Shown in pieces: positions 1-7,833 of a stretch of DNA of 32,354 nucleotides. How positions within the stretch are numbered: the first letter of the stretch is position 1; each line of letters starts with the position of its first letter. A model generated the notes under the pieces. It saw only the letters and a program-made list of their open reading frames with translations, was not told the DNA's origin and searched no databases. The position numbers and the translations under genes are program-made. The stretch lies in the NCBI GenBank assembly GCA_021648375.1, contig JAKISW010000032.1:1-32354 (forward strand), in the 5' to 3' direction. Origin of the DNA: Devosiaceae bacterium. GTDB lineage: Bacteria; Pseudomonadota; Alphaproteobacteria; Rhizobiales; Devosiaceae.

Positions 1-1
1 G

Positions 2-1327
2 CCCGGCATGATGATGTCGATGGTGCGTTTGAACGTGCCTTCCGTTTTTATCTACGGCGGTTCAATTCTGCCTGGAACCTTCAAAGGCCGCCAGGTTACT
101 ATTCAAGATGTATTTGAAGCCGTGGGTCAGCATTCTGTTGGCGAGATGAGCGACGAAGACCTGCATGAATTGGAGCAGGTGGCCTGTCCGTCTGCTGGCG
201 CTTGCGGTGCGCAATTCACCGCCAATACAATGGCGACGGTCTCAGAAGCCATTGGTCTGGCCTTGCCCTATTCAGCTGGCGCTCCGGCTCCATACGAAAT
301 CCGTGACCGTTTTTGCATGGCGGCCGGTGAGAAAGTCATGGAACTTCTCGCCAAAAACATTCGCCCCCGCGATATTGTCACTTTGAAAGCACTTGAAAAT
401 GCGGCGACCGTGGTGGCAGCTTCCGGCGGTTCCACCAATGCGGCGCTGCACCTGCCAGCCATCGCCCACGAAATCGGCATTAAGTTCGACCTTTTCGATG
501 TTGCTGAGATTTTCAAACGCACCCCCTATATTGCCGATCTAAAACCTGGCGGAAAATATGTCGCCAAAGATATGTTTGAGGCTGGCGGCATTCCATTGTT
601 GATGAAAACCCTGCTTGATAATGGCTATTTGCACGGGGATTGCATGACAGTGACCGGGCGCACCATCGCTGAGAATATGGAAGCTGTGAAATGGAACGAT
701 AAGCAGGACGTGGTATGGCCAGCCAATAAGCCCATAACCCCAACCGGTGGTGTAGTAACATTAAAAGGCAATCTGGCCCCCGATGGTGCCATTGTTAAAG
801 TTGCGGGCATGAGTGATTTGAAATTCACAGGTCCGGCGCGTTGCTTTGATAGTGAAGAGGAATGTTTTGCGGCTGTTTCTGAAAAGAAATATGAAGTGGG
901 TGATGTATTTGTAATCCGCTATGAAGGACCGATTGGCGGGCCGGGAATGCGCGAAATGCTTTCAACCACCGCAGCTCTTTACGGGCAGGGTGTTGGCGAC
1001 AAGGTTGCACTGATTACCGATGGTCGCTTTTCAGGAGCCACTCGTGGTTTTTGCATCGGTCATGTGGGTCCGGAAGCGGCAAAAGGTGGCCCGATTGCTC
1101 TGATTAATGATGGCGATATTATCACCATTGATGCGGTAGAGGGCACCATAAATGTGAATCTTAGTGACGAGCAGTTTGCCGAGCGCGCTCGTGACTGGTC
1201 ACCCCGTGAACTCAATTTTGGTTCAGGTGTTATCTGGAAATATGCCCAGCTTGTGGGCGACGCCCGTCATGGGGCGTTAACTCACCCCGGGGCTGATGGA
1301 GAAAAGGCCTGCTATGCGGATATCTGA
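2..1327 (+). CDS. ilvD: Dihydroxy-acid dehydratase, 5' end cut by window edge
   Basis: This enzyme dehydrates 2,3-dihydroxy-3-methyl acids to 2-oxo acids in cytoplasmic valine and isoleucine synthesis, using an iron-sulfur cluster. The reading frame is already open at base 2, and the first visible residues (PGMMMSMVRLNVPS) are internal to the family, so roughly the first quarter of the protein lies outside the window. Visible hallmarks are the cluster-binding stretch ACPSAGACGAQFTANTM, the segment GGSTNAALHLPAIA, the HGDCMTVTGRT segment, and the C-terminal EGPIGGPGMREM and ITDGRFSGATRG motifs. The apparent ATG at base 8 is internal and is not the true start. The 3' end overlaps the start of the next gene by 14 bases, so the two are probably co-transcribed. 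The related sugar-acid dehydratase Edd is the main alternative; the motifs fit IlvD better. Confidence 0.95.
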   Translation, partial: PGMMMSMVRLNVPSVFIYGGSILPGTFKGRQVTIQDVFEAVGQHSVGEMSDEDLHELEQVACPSAGACGAQFTANTMATVSEAIGLALPYSAGAPAPYEIRDRFCMAAGEKVMELLAKNIRPRDIVTLKALENAATVVAASGGSTNAALHLPAIAHEIGIKFDLFDVAEIFKRTPYIADLKPGGKYVAKDMFEAGGIPLLMKTLLDNGYLHGDCMTVTGRTIAENMEAVKWNDKQDVVWPANKPITPTGGVVTLKGNLAPDGAIVKVAGMSDLKFTGPARCFDSEEECFAAVSEKKYEVGDVFVIRYEGPIGGPGMREMLSTTAALYGQGVGDKVALITDGRFSGATRGFCIGHVGPEAAKGGPIALINDGDIITIDAVEGTINVNLSDEQFAERARDWSPRELNFGSGVIWKYAQLVGDARHGALTHPGADGEKACYADI

Positions 1328-2285
1328 TGCATCCCGGTTTTTGAGAGTTGATACTGTTATGTGGTTTCGTAACGGGCTTTTGATTGTGCTGCTTGTGCTG
1401 ATGCCTGATTTGGCGTCAGCGCAGATTGCAAGAGATGCGCTAAATGGTTTTAGAGAGCAAAACAACGATTTGATTGAACTGGTTACCTTTATTAAACCAG
1501 TCACCCTGAATGAACCAGTCACCCTGAATGAACCTGACGCCTTAAACGAACCGAAGACCTCAAATGAGCAGGATGACTCTAGAGGGGTGGATAGTTATTC
1601 GGACCTGCTGGCCGGGGCAGGGGGCGGTGTTTCCAGTTCTGATTTGAGGCAAATTCTGGAGGGAGCCGCAGAAAACGGGCAGCCGCAAGCCCTTTGGCAG
1701 TTGGGGCAAATGTATGAAAATGGTGTGGGAGTGGAACAGGATAGCGTTCGCGCCTTTGGATATTTTTCCAAGATTGCCAACGAAAATGCCAGCGTCCCCC
1801 CCCATTCGGTTCAGGCGGATATTGTTGCCCGCTCGTTTGTAAAGGTTGGAGATTATTACAAGGCTGGTTTGCCGGGCGCTGGAATTGCCCCCGATCAGGT
1901 TCAGGCCCGGGCTTTGCTGTTTCATGCAGCCTCATATTTTGGCAACGCCAATGCCCAATATAGGGTGGGGCTGCTTTATCTTGAGGAAGAATTGGGGCCA
2001 AATCCTTTGCTTAGTGCCCGTTGGCTTTCTCTGGCGGCGCAAAAAAATCAGGTTGGGGCGCAAGCGGTTTTAGGTGATTTGCTGTTTAACGGCTCTGGGG
2101 TTGAGGCCAAACCTGTCGAAGGTTTGATGTGGATGACTCTGGCCCGTGAATCAACCATTGGCGGCAAAGACGAGATATGGGTTGGCGAACTTCTTACTCG
2201 CGCCATGTTGGTAGCCTCACCCGAGCAACGCACCGAAGCGCGCAAAGCCGCCGAGATCGTGCGCGGACAATTGCCCTCCCATTAG
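1314..2285 (+). CDS. exoR: ExoR-like periplasmic Sel1-repeat regulator
   Basis: The protein (323 aa from this start) has an N-terminal hydrophobic stretch (LLIVLLVLMPDLASAQ) that looks like a signal peptide cut after ASA, then a linker with a six-residue repeat, then Sel1-type repeats. Segments such as AFGYFSKIAN, AASYFGNANAQY, SARWLSLAAQKNQVGAQA and GLMWMTLARES match ExoR of rhizobia as I remember it. In that family ExoR binds the sensor kinase ExoS/ChvG in the periplasm and holds the ChvI response (exopolysaccharide, motility, envelope acid stress) in check; that role is inferred here. I chose ATG 1314 because a purine-rich GGAGAAAAGG lies 6 bases upstream; ATG 1359 would give a shorter signal peptide but has a poorer ribosome site. 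The start lies inside ilvD, so translation may be coupled. The protein is longer than typical ExoR because of the repeat linker. Confidence 0.8.
   Translation: MRISDASRFLRVDTVMWFRNGLLIVLLVLMPDLASAQIARDALNGFREQNNDLIELVTFIKPVTLNEPVTLNEPDALNEPKTSNEQDDSRGVDSYSDLLAGAGGGVSSSDLRQILEGAAENGQPQALWQLGQMYENGVGVEQDSVRAFGYFSKIANENASVPPHSVQADIVARSFVKVGDYYKAGLPGAGIAPDQVQARALLFHAASYFGNANAQYRVGLLYLEEELGPNPLLSARWLSLAAQKNQVGAQAVLGDLLFNGSGVEAKPVEGLMWMTLARESTIGGKDEIWVGELLTRAMLVASPEQRTEARKAAEIVRGQLPSH
1497..1568 (+). repeat. Four 18-bp tandem units in the exoR-like gene
   Basis: Four consecutive 18-base units start at 1497, 1515, 1533 and 1551. The first two are identical and the last two are diverged. They encode PVTLNE, PVTLNE, PDALNE and PKTSNE, so the array keeps frame and lengthens the linker between the signal peptide and the Sel1 repeats. 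Confidence 0.9.
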
Positions 2286-2316
2286 CTTTGCAATAGCTGT
2301 CACCTGTATTAGTTTT

Positions 2317-2823
2317 TCAGGTTTTCTCTGTTGGGTTTTTTAATTCAATTTCTGCCAGCCATGCTGCCAAAATGGTGTTGAGTTGTTCACGAGATTCGGC
2401 ATCAATCCCTGATAATAACCTGTGCTGATTTTGCACATGCTCGGTAACGACCTGATCAATCAGAACAAATCCCTTTTTTGACAAGGCAATAATAGAGCCG
2501 CGCCCATCTTTTGGGTCCGGGAGACGCTCTATCAATCCTTTGCTCTCCAATCGATCCAACCGGTTGGTCATTGTTCCAGATGTGACCATCGTCCAGCTGA
2601 TCAGAGCAGATGGACTAAGTGCATATGGACGACCTGATCGACGCAAGGTGGCCAGCACGTCAAAGCTGGCCGCATTTAATCCGTGGGATGAATAAACCAG
2701 GTTGAGTTCTTCCATAAGCCGATCGTGCAACCGTTTGATACGTCCTATAATTCCCATTGGAGCAACGTTCAGATCAGGACGTTCCCGCTGCCATTGAGCT
2801 AAAATTTTTTCTACATGATCCAT
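2317..2823 (-). CDS. MarR family transcriptional regulator
   Basis: This 168-aa protein has the size and layout of MarR dimeric winged-helix repressors: an N-terminal dimerisation helix, a helix-turn-helix region near residues 55-105 (including PSALISWTMVTSGTMTNRLD followed by LESKGLIERLPDPKDGRG, the recognition helix and wing), and a C-terminal dimerisation helix. Such proteins usually repress a neighbouring efflux or enzyme gene until a small phenolic or oxidising ligand binds. It is divergent from an EamA transporter, and the 78-base gap holds two near-identical palindromes that are the likely operators, so it probably regulates both itself and the transporter. The ligand cannot be told from sequence. 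On its other side it converges with the exoR-like gene, 31 bases away. Confidence 0.9.
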   Translation of the reverse strand: MDHVEKILAQWQRERPDLNVAPMGIIGRIKRLHDRLMEELNLVYSSHGLNAASFDVLATLRRSGRPYALSPSALISWTMVTSGTMTNRLDRLESKGLIERLPDPKDGRGSIIALSKKGFVLIDQVVTEHVQNQHRLLSGIDAESREQLNTILAAWLAEIELKNPTEKT

Positions 2824-2847
2824 TAGGAATGTATGGCAATATTCTAT

Positions 2848-2886
2848 CTTGACGTCAAGGTTTACTCAGTATAGCTTGATGTCAAG
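2848..2886. promoter_or_regulatory. Paired palindromic operators between marR and eamA
   Basis: CTTGACGTCAAG (2848-2859) is a perfect 12-base palindrome. CTTGATGTCAAG (2875-2886) is the same with one central substitution. Their centres lie 27 bases apart, close to 2.5 helical turns. The pair sits in the divergent promoter region between the MarR gene and the EamA gene, which fits two MarR dimers controlling both directions. The palindromes are seen directly; the binding protein is inferred from position. Confidence 0.75.
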
Positions 2887-2901
2887 ATAAAAGGAAAGTC
2901 A

Positions 2902-3780
2902 ATGCCAAAAATTCTTGATCTGTCACTTGCGGCAGCAGCGCCCATAATCTGGGGCTCCACTTATATTGTGACCACCCAGATGTTGCCGGCTGGATATCCG
3001 CTGACCGATGCATTGTTGCGCGCATTGCCGGCCGGATTTTTATTGCTGGCAATAACTCGCAAATTGCCATCACGGCAATGGGTTCCAAAATTGATGATTT
3101 TAGGGGCTTTGAATTTCTCCATATTCTGGGCGCTGCTTTTTGTCGCCGCTTATCGTTTGCCGGGTGGTTTGGCGGCAACATTTGGTGCCATACAGCCGTT
3201 GATTGTCGTGTTATTGGCAAATGTAGTTTTAAATACGCCGCTCGCTGGCAGGGCGATAATTGCAGCATTGGCAGGGTTGGCAGGTGTTGCATTGCTGCTT
3301 TTGGGACCGGGCGCGGGCGAGCTTGATGGAATTGGCGTTGCTGCAGCCCTTGGTGGTGCGCTCTCGATGGCAATTGGTGTGGTTTTGACCCGAAGATGGA
3401 AGCCACCGGTTTCAGCGCTCACATTTACCGCATGGCAATTGATAGCCGGGGGGCTTTTATTATTGCCCGTTGCGCTGATTATTGAGCCGCCTTTGCCAGA
3501 TTTGAGCTATTTAAATATTGCAGGGTTTTTGTGGCTTGGTTTGTTTGGGGCAGCCATGAGTTATTTTTTCTGGTTCCGGGCGATTGAGCGATTGGGACCG
3601 GTAGCAGTCACGAATTTCACTTTTCTTAGTCCATTGAGCGCCGTTTTGCTTGGTTGGTTTATTCTTGGAGAAATCCTGACACCAGTGCAAATCTTTGGTG
3701 TGCTGATTGTGTTGGGAAGCATTTGGCTTGGTGGATCAACAGGCAGATTCTCTTTTAACATTTTTCAAAATAAGGAATAG
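2902..3780 (+). CDS. EamA/DMT family transporter, MarR-linked
   Basis: This 292-aa, almost wholly hydrophobic protein has the two-fold EamA layout of about ten membrane helices. The N-terminal half contains the family-like PIIWGSTYIVTTQMLP, and the second half has LWLGLFGAAMSYFFWFRAIERLGPV and a final helix with LGWFILGEILTPVQ. Family members export or exchange small metabolites such as amino acids and their analogues; the substrate here is unknown. The ATG at 2902 follows an AAAGGAAAG ribosome site. The gene is divergent from marR across paired palindromes and is followed 4 bases later by a Rossmann-fold protein, so transporter and enzyme are probably one MarR-controlled unit, perhaps for removal of a toxic compound. 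Confidence 0.88.
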   Translation: MPKILDLSLAAAAPIIWGSTYIVTTQMLPAGYPLTDALLRALPAGFLLLAITRKLPSRQWVPKLMILGALNFSIFWALLFVAAYRLPGGLAATFGAIQPLIVVLLANVVLNTPLAGRAIIAALAGLAGVALLLLGPGAGELDGIGVAAALGGALSMAIGVVLTRRWKPPVSALTFTAWQLIAGGLLLLPVALIIEPPLPDLSYLNIAGFLWLGLFGAAMSYFFWFRAIERLGPVAVTNFTFLSPLSAVLLGWFILGEILTPVQIFGVLIVLGSIWLGGSTGRFSFNIFQNKE

Positions 3781-3784
3781 ATTT

Positions 3785-4423
3785 ATGAAAATTTTGGTCT
3801 TCGGAGCAACTGGTGATGTGGGTGGTGCAATTATCAAAGAAGCTAATCAGCGCGGTCATAAGGTGACAGGTTGCGCAAGAAATATAAAGCATTTAATTGG
3901 CTCAGGCATTCAATTCGAAGCGCTGGATGTATTGCAGGAGCAGCAAAATCTGGAGCGCTTAATGGGCGAAAATAATGTCGCAGTTTCTGCGCTTAGACCT
4001 GTTTCTGGTCAGGAACATAAACTTGTCGGCCTGACGCAGACAGTATTAAAGGCGGCTCGCATTGCTGGTCGACCGATATTTATCACTGGCGGGGCAGGGG
4101 TTTTAAAAATTGGTAATGGAACGGATCATACTGTTCTTAGTGCCCCTGGTTTTTTACCTGATGCTGTTCGTCCAATAGCTGAAGCATGTGCTGCTCAGGA
4201 CAAATTGTTGGACGATTTTAGCGATGTTGATTGGACCTGCCTGCGACCGGCGGCAATGCTTGTGCATAAGAGCAGAACCGGCCGATACGCGCTTGGTCGT
4301 GATGAACTGATTAAACAGGAAGATGGACAATCACAAATTTCATACGCAGACTTTGCGGTGACCATGCTTGATTTAATTGAATTACAACCATCACCACGGC
4401 AACGCCTGACTTCAGGTTGGTAA
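3785..4423 (+). CDS. NAD(P)-binding Rossmann protein (atypical SDR, YwnB-like)
   Basis: The protein is 212 aa from ATG 3785, which follows AAGGAATAG; an open frame extends further upstream but only through the end of the transporter gene. It begins MKILVFGATGDVGG, a glycine-rich dinucleotide-binding loop at residues 7-13 of the extended or atypical short-chain dehydrogenase class. The later segments RPIFITGGAGVL and VDWTCLRPAAML fit the NAD(P)H-binding family that includes biliverdin-reductase-B-like and YwnB-like proteins. It lacks an obvious Tyr-x-x-x-Lys catalytic pair, as is usual in that group. The substrate is unknown. It lies 4 bases after the EamA gene and is probably in the same MarR-controlled operon; 6 bases separate its stop from that of the converging antiporter gene. 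Confidence 0.8.
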   Translation: MKILVFGATGDVGGAIIKEANQRGHKVTGCARNIKHLIGSGIQFEALDVLQEQQNLERLMGENNVAVSALRPVSGQEHKLVGLTQTVLKAARIAGRPIFITGGAGVLKIGNGTDHTVLSAPGFLPDAVRPIAEACAAQDKLLDDFSDVDWTCLRPAAMLVHKSRTGRYALGRDELIKQEDGQSQISYADFAVTMLDLIELQPSPRQRLTSGW

Positions 4424-4429
4424 CCTTAT

Positions 4430-6190
4430 TTATCCCGACGACCCAACAATGATTTCTTCCAGTCGGGCATAATCATCTTCACGATAATCATTGATAAATC
4501 CAACAATATCATCATTGCTGACATCAAGCGAGGCCAGAACAATTGATCCAAGTTGCAAACTTGCTTCCGCTGCTTCAAAAACCATGGCGGTAGCTCCGGC
4601 TTTTTCAAGATTTGCAGAATGTTTGCGATCACTGGCGCGAACAAATATCGGCAATTCAGAATAATTGTCGCGTAAGGTGGCAACTACCCGACAGGCCACA
4701 GTTTCTGCATCCAGAGTTATCACGGCGACTTTTGCACATTCAGCTCCAGCGGCCTGTAAAATTTTCAGCTGGTCGGCATCACCATAAAAAACATTCATGC
4801 CTTTTTTTCGGCAATTGCTGACGCGTACATTGTCTTTATCCAGCGCGATATATGGAATTGCCGCATCGGATAATACCCGAGCTACGGTCTGACCCACCCG
4901 GCCAAATCCGGCGATCAGAACGTGGTTGGAAATCTGTTCAATGTTTGTGAGGTCAATACTGTCAGACTTTTCAACTGGTTTAGTTGCTTTGATCCGGGCT
5001 GAAATCACGCGGCCAAGATAAAACATCGATGGAGTGATAAACATACTTAAAGCAATTGTAGCGAGTAAAATATTGACCAACTGGCCATCAATCAAGTCAA
5101 GCGCCAGTGCTGCCCCAAACATCACAAAGCCAAATTCTCCCCCTTGCGAAAGCGCCAGCCCAACACGAATAGAGCGCGAGGTGGAATTGCCCATCATCCG
5201 GCTTAAAATCGCAGTGACAAGGGTTTTGCCAAGCATCAGGGCAAGCAGCAGCGATAACACCAGCAACCACTGATCAAAGATCAATCTTAGGTCCATTGAC
5301 ATGCCAATGATCATGAAAAACAGGCCCAGCAACAGACCGCGAAATGGCCTGATATCGGCTTCGATCTGATGCCGATATTGGGTGCCGCTAAGCAGAAGAC
5401 CTGCCAAAAAAGCGCCAAGGGTCATGGACAATCCGGCCAAAGACATAATCCAGCCGGTGCCAAGCACCACCAACAGGGTGGCGGAAACAAACAATTCGGA
5501 ACTGCGGGCGCTGGCGATCATTTGATATAAGGGTTTTAAGGCAAAGCGGCCAACAATAATCACAAATACCAGAGCGACACCGCCGCGTAGTGCGGCCGTT
5601 CCAAAGGCATCAATAAAAGAAGCGTCCTGTTCTGCCAGCAGGGGAACAAGAATAAGAAACGGCACCACCGCTAGATCCTGCACCAGCAACACCGCAAATA
5701 CAATCAGACCAAACCCGGTGGCACGATCGCCGGTTTCTGCCAGATATTTCATGACAAAAGCTGTTGAAGAAAGCGCTAACCCTCCGCCTATTATTGCCGA
5801 GGCCGCTGGAGATAGGCCAAAGGAATAAGCGATATATCCGATGATCAGAGACGTGATGACAACCTGTAACAGGCCCAGCAAAAAAGTGCGCGCGCCGATG
5901 GAGCGCAGCCGTTCTACCGATAATTCAAGGCCTATCATAAATAAAAGAAACACCACGCCGAATTCGGCCAATGCATGGGCCCCGTCATTATCTTCAATCA
6001 GAGCAAAGGCAGATGGTCCGATAAGAATGCCAGCTGCCATATAACCAAGAATTGGGCTGATTTTGAAACGGTGAAATATGGGCAAGACAATAATTGCCGC
6101 TGCAAGGAAAATTAAAACGTCGATTAAAATTCTAGACTGTTCCAAACTTATTTCTTTCACTCTGGTGGTTACTATGTCAGCAAGTGCCAA
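4430..6190 (-). CDS. CPA2 monovalent cation:proton antiporter (KefB/YbaL type)
   Basis: The 586-aa protein has an N-terminal Na+/H+ exchanger domain of about 12-13 membrane helices (roughly residues 20-400, with GYMAAGILIGPSAFALI and GGGLALSSTAFVMKYL) and a cytoplasmic TrkA-N Rossmann domain (about 415-540) starting HVLIAGFGRVGQTVARVL, where NAD(H) or a nucleotide may gate transport. Family members exchange K+ or Na+ for H+; the ion here is not determined. The longest frame starts at TTG 6190 with no clear ribosome site. GTG 6160 or TTG 6145 are possible later starts that would still precede the first membrane helix. No partner subunit (KefF/KefG type) is next to it. The C-terminal tail after TrkA-N is short and no TrkA-C domain is visible. 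Confidence 0.88.
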   Translation of the reverse strand: MALADIVTTRVKEISLEQSRILIDVLIFLAAAIIVLPIFHRFKISPILGYMAAGILIGPSAFALIEDNDGAHALAEFGVVFLLFMIGLELSVERLRSIGARTFLLGLLQVVITSLIIGYIAYSFGLSPAASAIIGGGLALSSTAFVMKYLAETGDRATGFGLIVFAVLLVQDLAVVPFLILVPLLAEQDASFIDAFGTAALRGGVALVFVIIVGRFALKPLYQMIASARSSELFVSATLLVVLGTGWIMSLAGLSMTLGAFLAGLLLSGTQYRHQIEADIRPFRGLLLGLFFMIIGMSMDLRLIFDQWLLVLSLLLALMLGKTLVTAILSRMMGNSTSRSIRVGLALSQGGEFGFVMFGAALALDLIDGQLVNILLATIALSMFITPSMFYLGRVISARIKATKPVEKSDSIDLTNIEQISNHVLIAGFGRVGQTVARVLSDAAIPYIALDKDNVRVSNCRKKGMNVFYGDADQLKILQAAGAECAKVAVITLDAETVACRVVATLRDNYSELPIFVRASDRKHSANLEKAGATAMVFEAAEASLQLGSIVLASLDVSNDDIVGFINDYREDDYARLEEIIVGSSG

Positions 6191-6228
6191 GCATAACAGA
6201 ACGAAATTTCGATTATGTGAATGGTAAT

Positions 6229-7125
6229 TTAGGCTTGACGTTTGAGCTTCTTTTTCGACTTCAGCAAGCGGCCATCAATCAGTAATAGTCCGACAAAAAT
6301 GGCCAGCATGCCATAAATATGAACCGGCAAAAGCTCTTCGTTCAGCCAGAGGATTGAAAGGGTAATAGCCGAAATAGGGGCGATGAAGGTGGTAACCGTG
6401 AAATTTGTCGGTCCGACCCGTGGCAGCATGCGATACATGATTTGAAAAGCTAAAGCTGTGGTAAAAACCCCGATGCCAATGAGAGCAAACCAGGTTTCAC
6501 TTTTGGTGACTACAGGCACTCCCTCAAATATCAGGGCGGCAATAATGGCCGAAACTGCCGCTCCGGTAAGGGCGATGGTGGCCAAAATTGACGGGTCCAC
6601 ATGGTTTAGGGATTTTGTGTAATTCAAAGAAGAAGCATAACAAAGGGTGGCAAGTAATCCGGCACCTATGGCCCAGATTTGAGAGGTTCCACCAGTTTCA
6701 AAGGCAGGAATTGCAAGAATTGCCACCCCGGTAAAACCGGCGCCAACTCCTAGTACTTTGGCTAAAGTGGCTTTTTCTCCCCCTATCCACAGGTGGGAGA
6801 CAATTACGGTGGTTATGGGGGTGAAGGCGTTAATAATTGCCGCCACGCCCGCTGAAAGATGCAATTGGGCCAGAGGGAACAGAGCAAAAGGCACCGCATA
6901 GGTTAGGGTGCCCAATAATGCGAGTTTTGCGATAAGTTTCATATCTGTTGGCACGGTTTTTTTTATGGCCAGAATAAAAATCCATGAGGCTAAAGCGCCA
7001 ATTCCAACCCGACCGGCCGATACCCATAAGGGGCCAAGTTCGCGCAATAGAATGGCGTTGAATGGGAATGAAAATCCCCAGATTATTCCCAATAGAATTA
7101 TTAAAGTCCAATCGCGAAAACTCAT
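6229..7125 (-). CDS. EamA/DMT family transporter (second copy)
   Basis: This 298-aa membrane protein has the usual ten-helix, two-repeat EamA pattern, beginning MSFRDWTLIILLGIIWGFSF and ending with a lysine- and arginine-rich cytoplasmic tail (KSKKKLKRQA) after the last helix. The second repeat has PTNFTVTTFIAPISAITLS and NEELLPVHIYGM. It is a probable metabolite exporter with unknown substrate. It is the first gene downstream of purN on the same strand, but about 105 bases separate them, so co-transcription is uncertain. No regulator is adjacent, unlike the other two EamA genes in the window. Confidence 0.87.
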   Translation of the reverse strand: MSFRDWTLIILLGIIWGFSFPFNAILLRELGPLWVSAGRVGIGALASWIFILAIKKTVPTDMKLIAKLALLGTLTYAVPFALFPLAQLHLSAGVAAIINAFTPITTVIVSHLWIGGEKATLAKVLGVGAGFTGVAILAIPAFETGGTSQIWAIGAGLLATLCYASSLNYTKSLNHVDPSILATIALTGAAVSAIIAALIFEGVPVVTKSETWFALIGIGVFTTALAFQIMYRMLPRVGPTNFTVTTFIAPISAITLSILWLNEELLPVHIYGMLAIFVGLLLIDGRLLKSKKKLKRQA

Positions 7126-7230
7126 TGCCCATGCCTTTTTATAGAAGAGGAACCTAGAGCAGCCGGTATAGCTATGTCGAACCGTTTTTAACGATCACTG
7201 AGATCATTTTTTGTGATGTGAGAATTGCTT

Positions 7231-7833
7231 TTATTTCGCTGCCAGCTTGGCCAACACCTTTGGATATAGAATATGTTCTTCAATCAAAACCCTTTGGGCA
7301 AGGGATTGAGCGTCATCATCGGGTAAAATTTCAACTTCAGTTTGCTCGATAATTGCCCCCGCATCCAGCTCTGATATGACAAAATGCACCGTGCAGCCAT
7401 GAGTCTTATCATTGGCATCAATGGCGCGCTGATGAGTATTTAATCCCTTGTATTTCGGCAATAACGAGGGGTGGATATTGATGGTTTTTTTATGCCATTG
7501 CTCAGTAAAATCATCCCCAAGAATTCGCATAAAACCGGCCAGACAGATGATTTGTGCCTGCCATTTTTGCAAAACCTTTGTAAGTTCCCGGTCAGCACTT
7601 GTTTTGTCGGGATAAGTTTTTAGCTCGTTGATGGCGGTTTTTATGCCATGATTTTTGGCAATTTTTAGTCCGGCAGCGTCTGGATCTGATGAAATTACAC
7701 CAGCGATTTTTGCGGGAAAATCCTTATGTTCAGCAGCTTTTATCAGGGAAAGCATATTGGAGCCACGTCCGGAAATAAGAATCACCACATTTTTTTTGTT
7801 TTTTGTATTTTGGCTTGTGGCGTTGGAATTCAC
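7231..7833 (-). CDS. purN: Phosphoribosylglycinamide formyltransferase
   Basis: PurN transfers a formyl group from 10-formyl-tetrahydrofolate to GAR in cytoplasmic purine synthesis. The 200-aa protein shows the phosphate-binding loop SGRGSNML, the catalytic Asn-x-His in INIHPSLLPKYKG and the catalytic Asp in ISELDAGAII. The start is GTG, directly after the TAA of purM with no gap, and GGAAAG lies about 9 bases upstream within the end of purM, so the two are translationally coupled. An N-terminal stretch of about 15 polar residues precedes the first beta strand (VVILISGRG) and is longer than usual; a GTG nearer that strand could be an alternative start. Confidence 0.95.
   Translation of the reverse strand: MNSNATSQNTKNKKNVVILISGRGSNMLSLIKAAEHKDFPAKIAGVISSDPDAAGLKIAKNHGIKTAINELKTYPDKTSADRELTKVLQKWQAQIICLAGFMRILGDDFTEQWHKKTINIHPSLLPKYKGLNTHQRAIDANDKTHGCTVHFVISELDAGAIIEQTEVEILPDDDAQSLAQRVLIEEHILYPKVLAKLAAK

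Noticed and set aside
2882..3406. 174-codon minus-strand open frame
   Set aside because: It is antisense to the EamA gene and would cover the MarR operator; its composition is that of a shadow frame.
7174..7220. Symmetric GATCA/TGATC sequences after purN
   Set aside because: The arms are short and no T-run is in the purN direction, so a terminator or operator cannot be supported.
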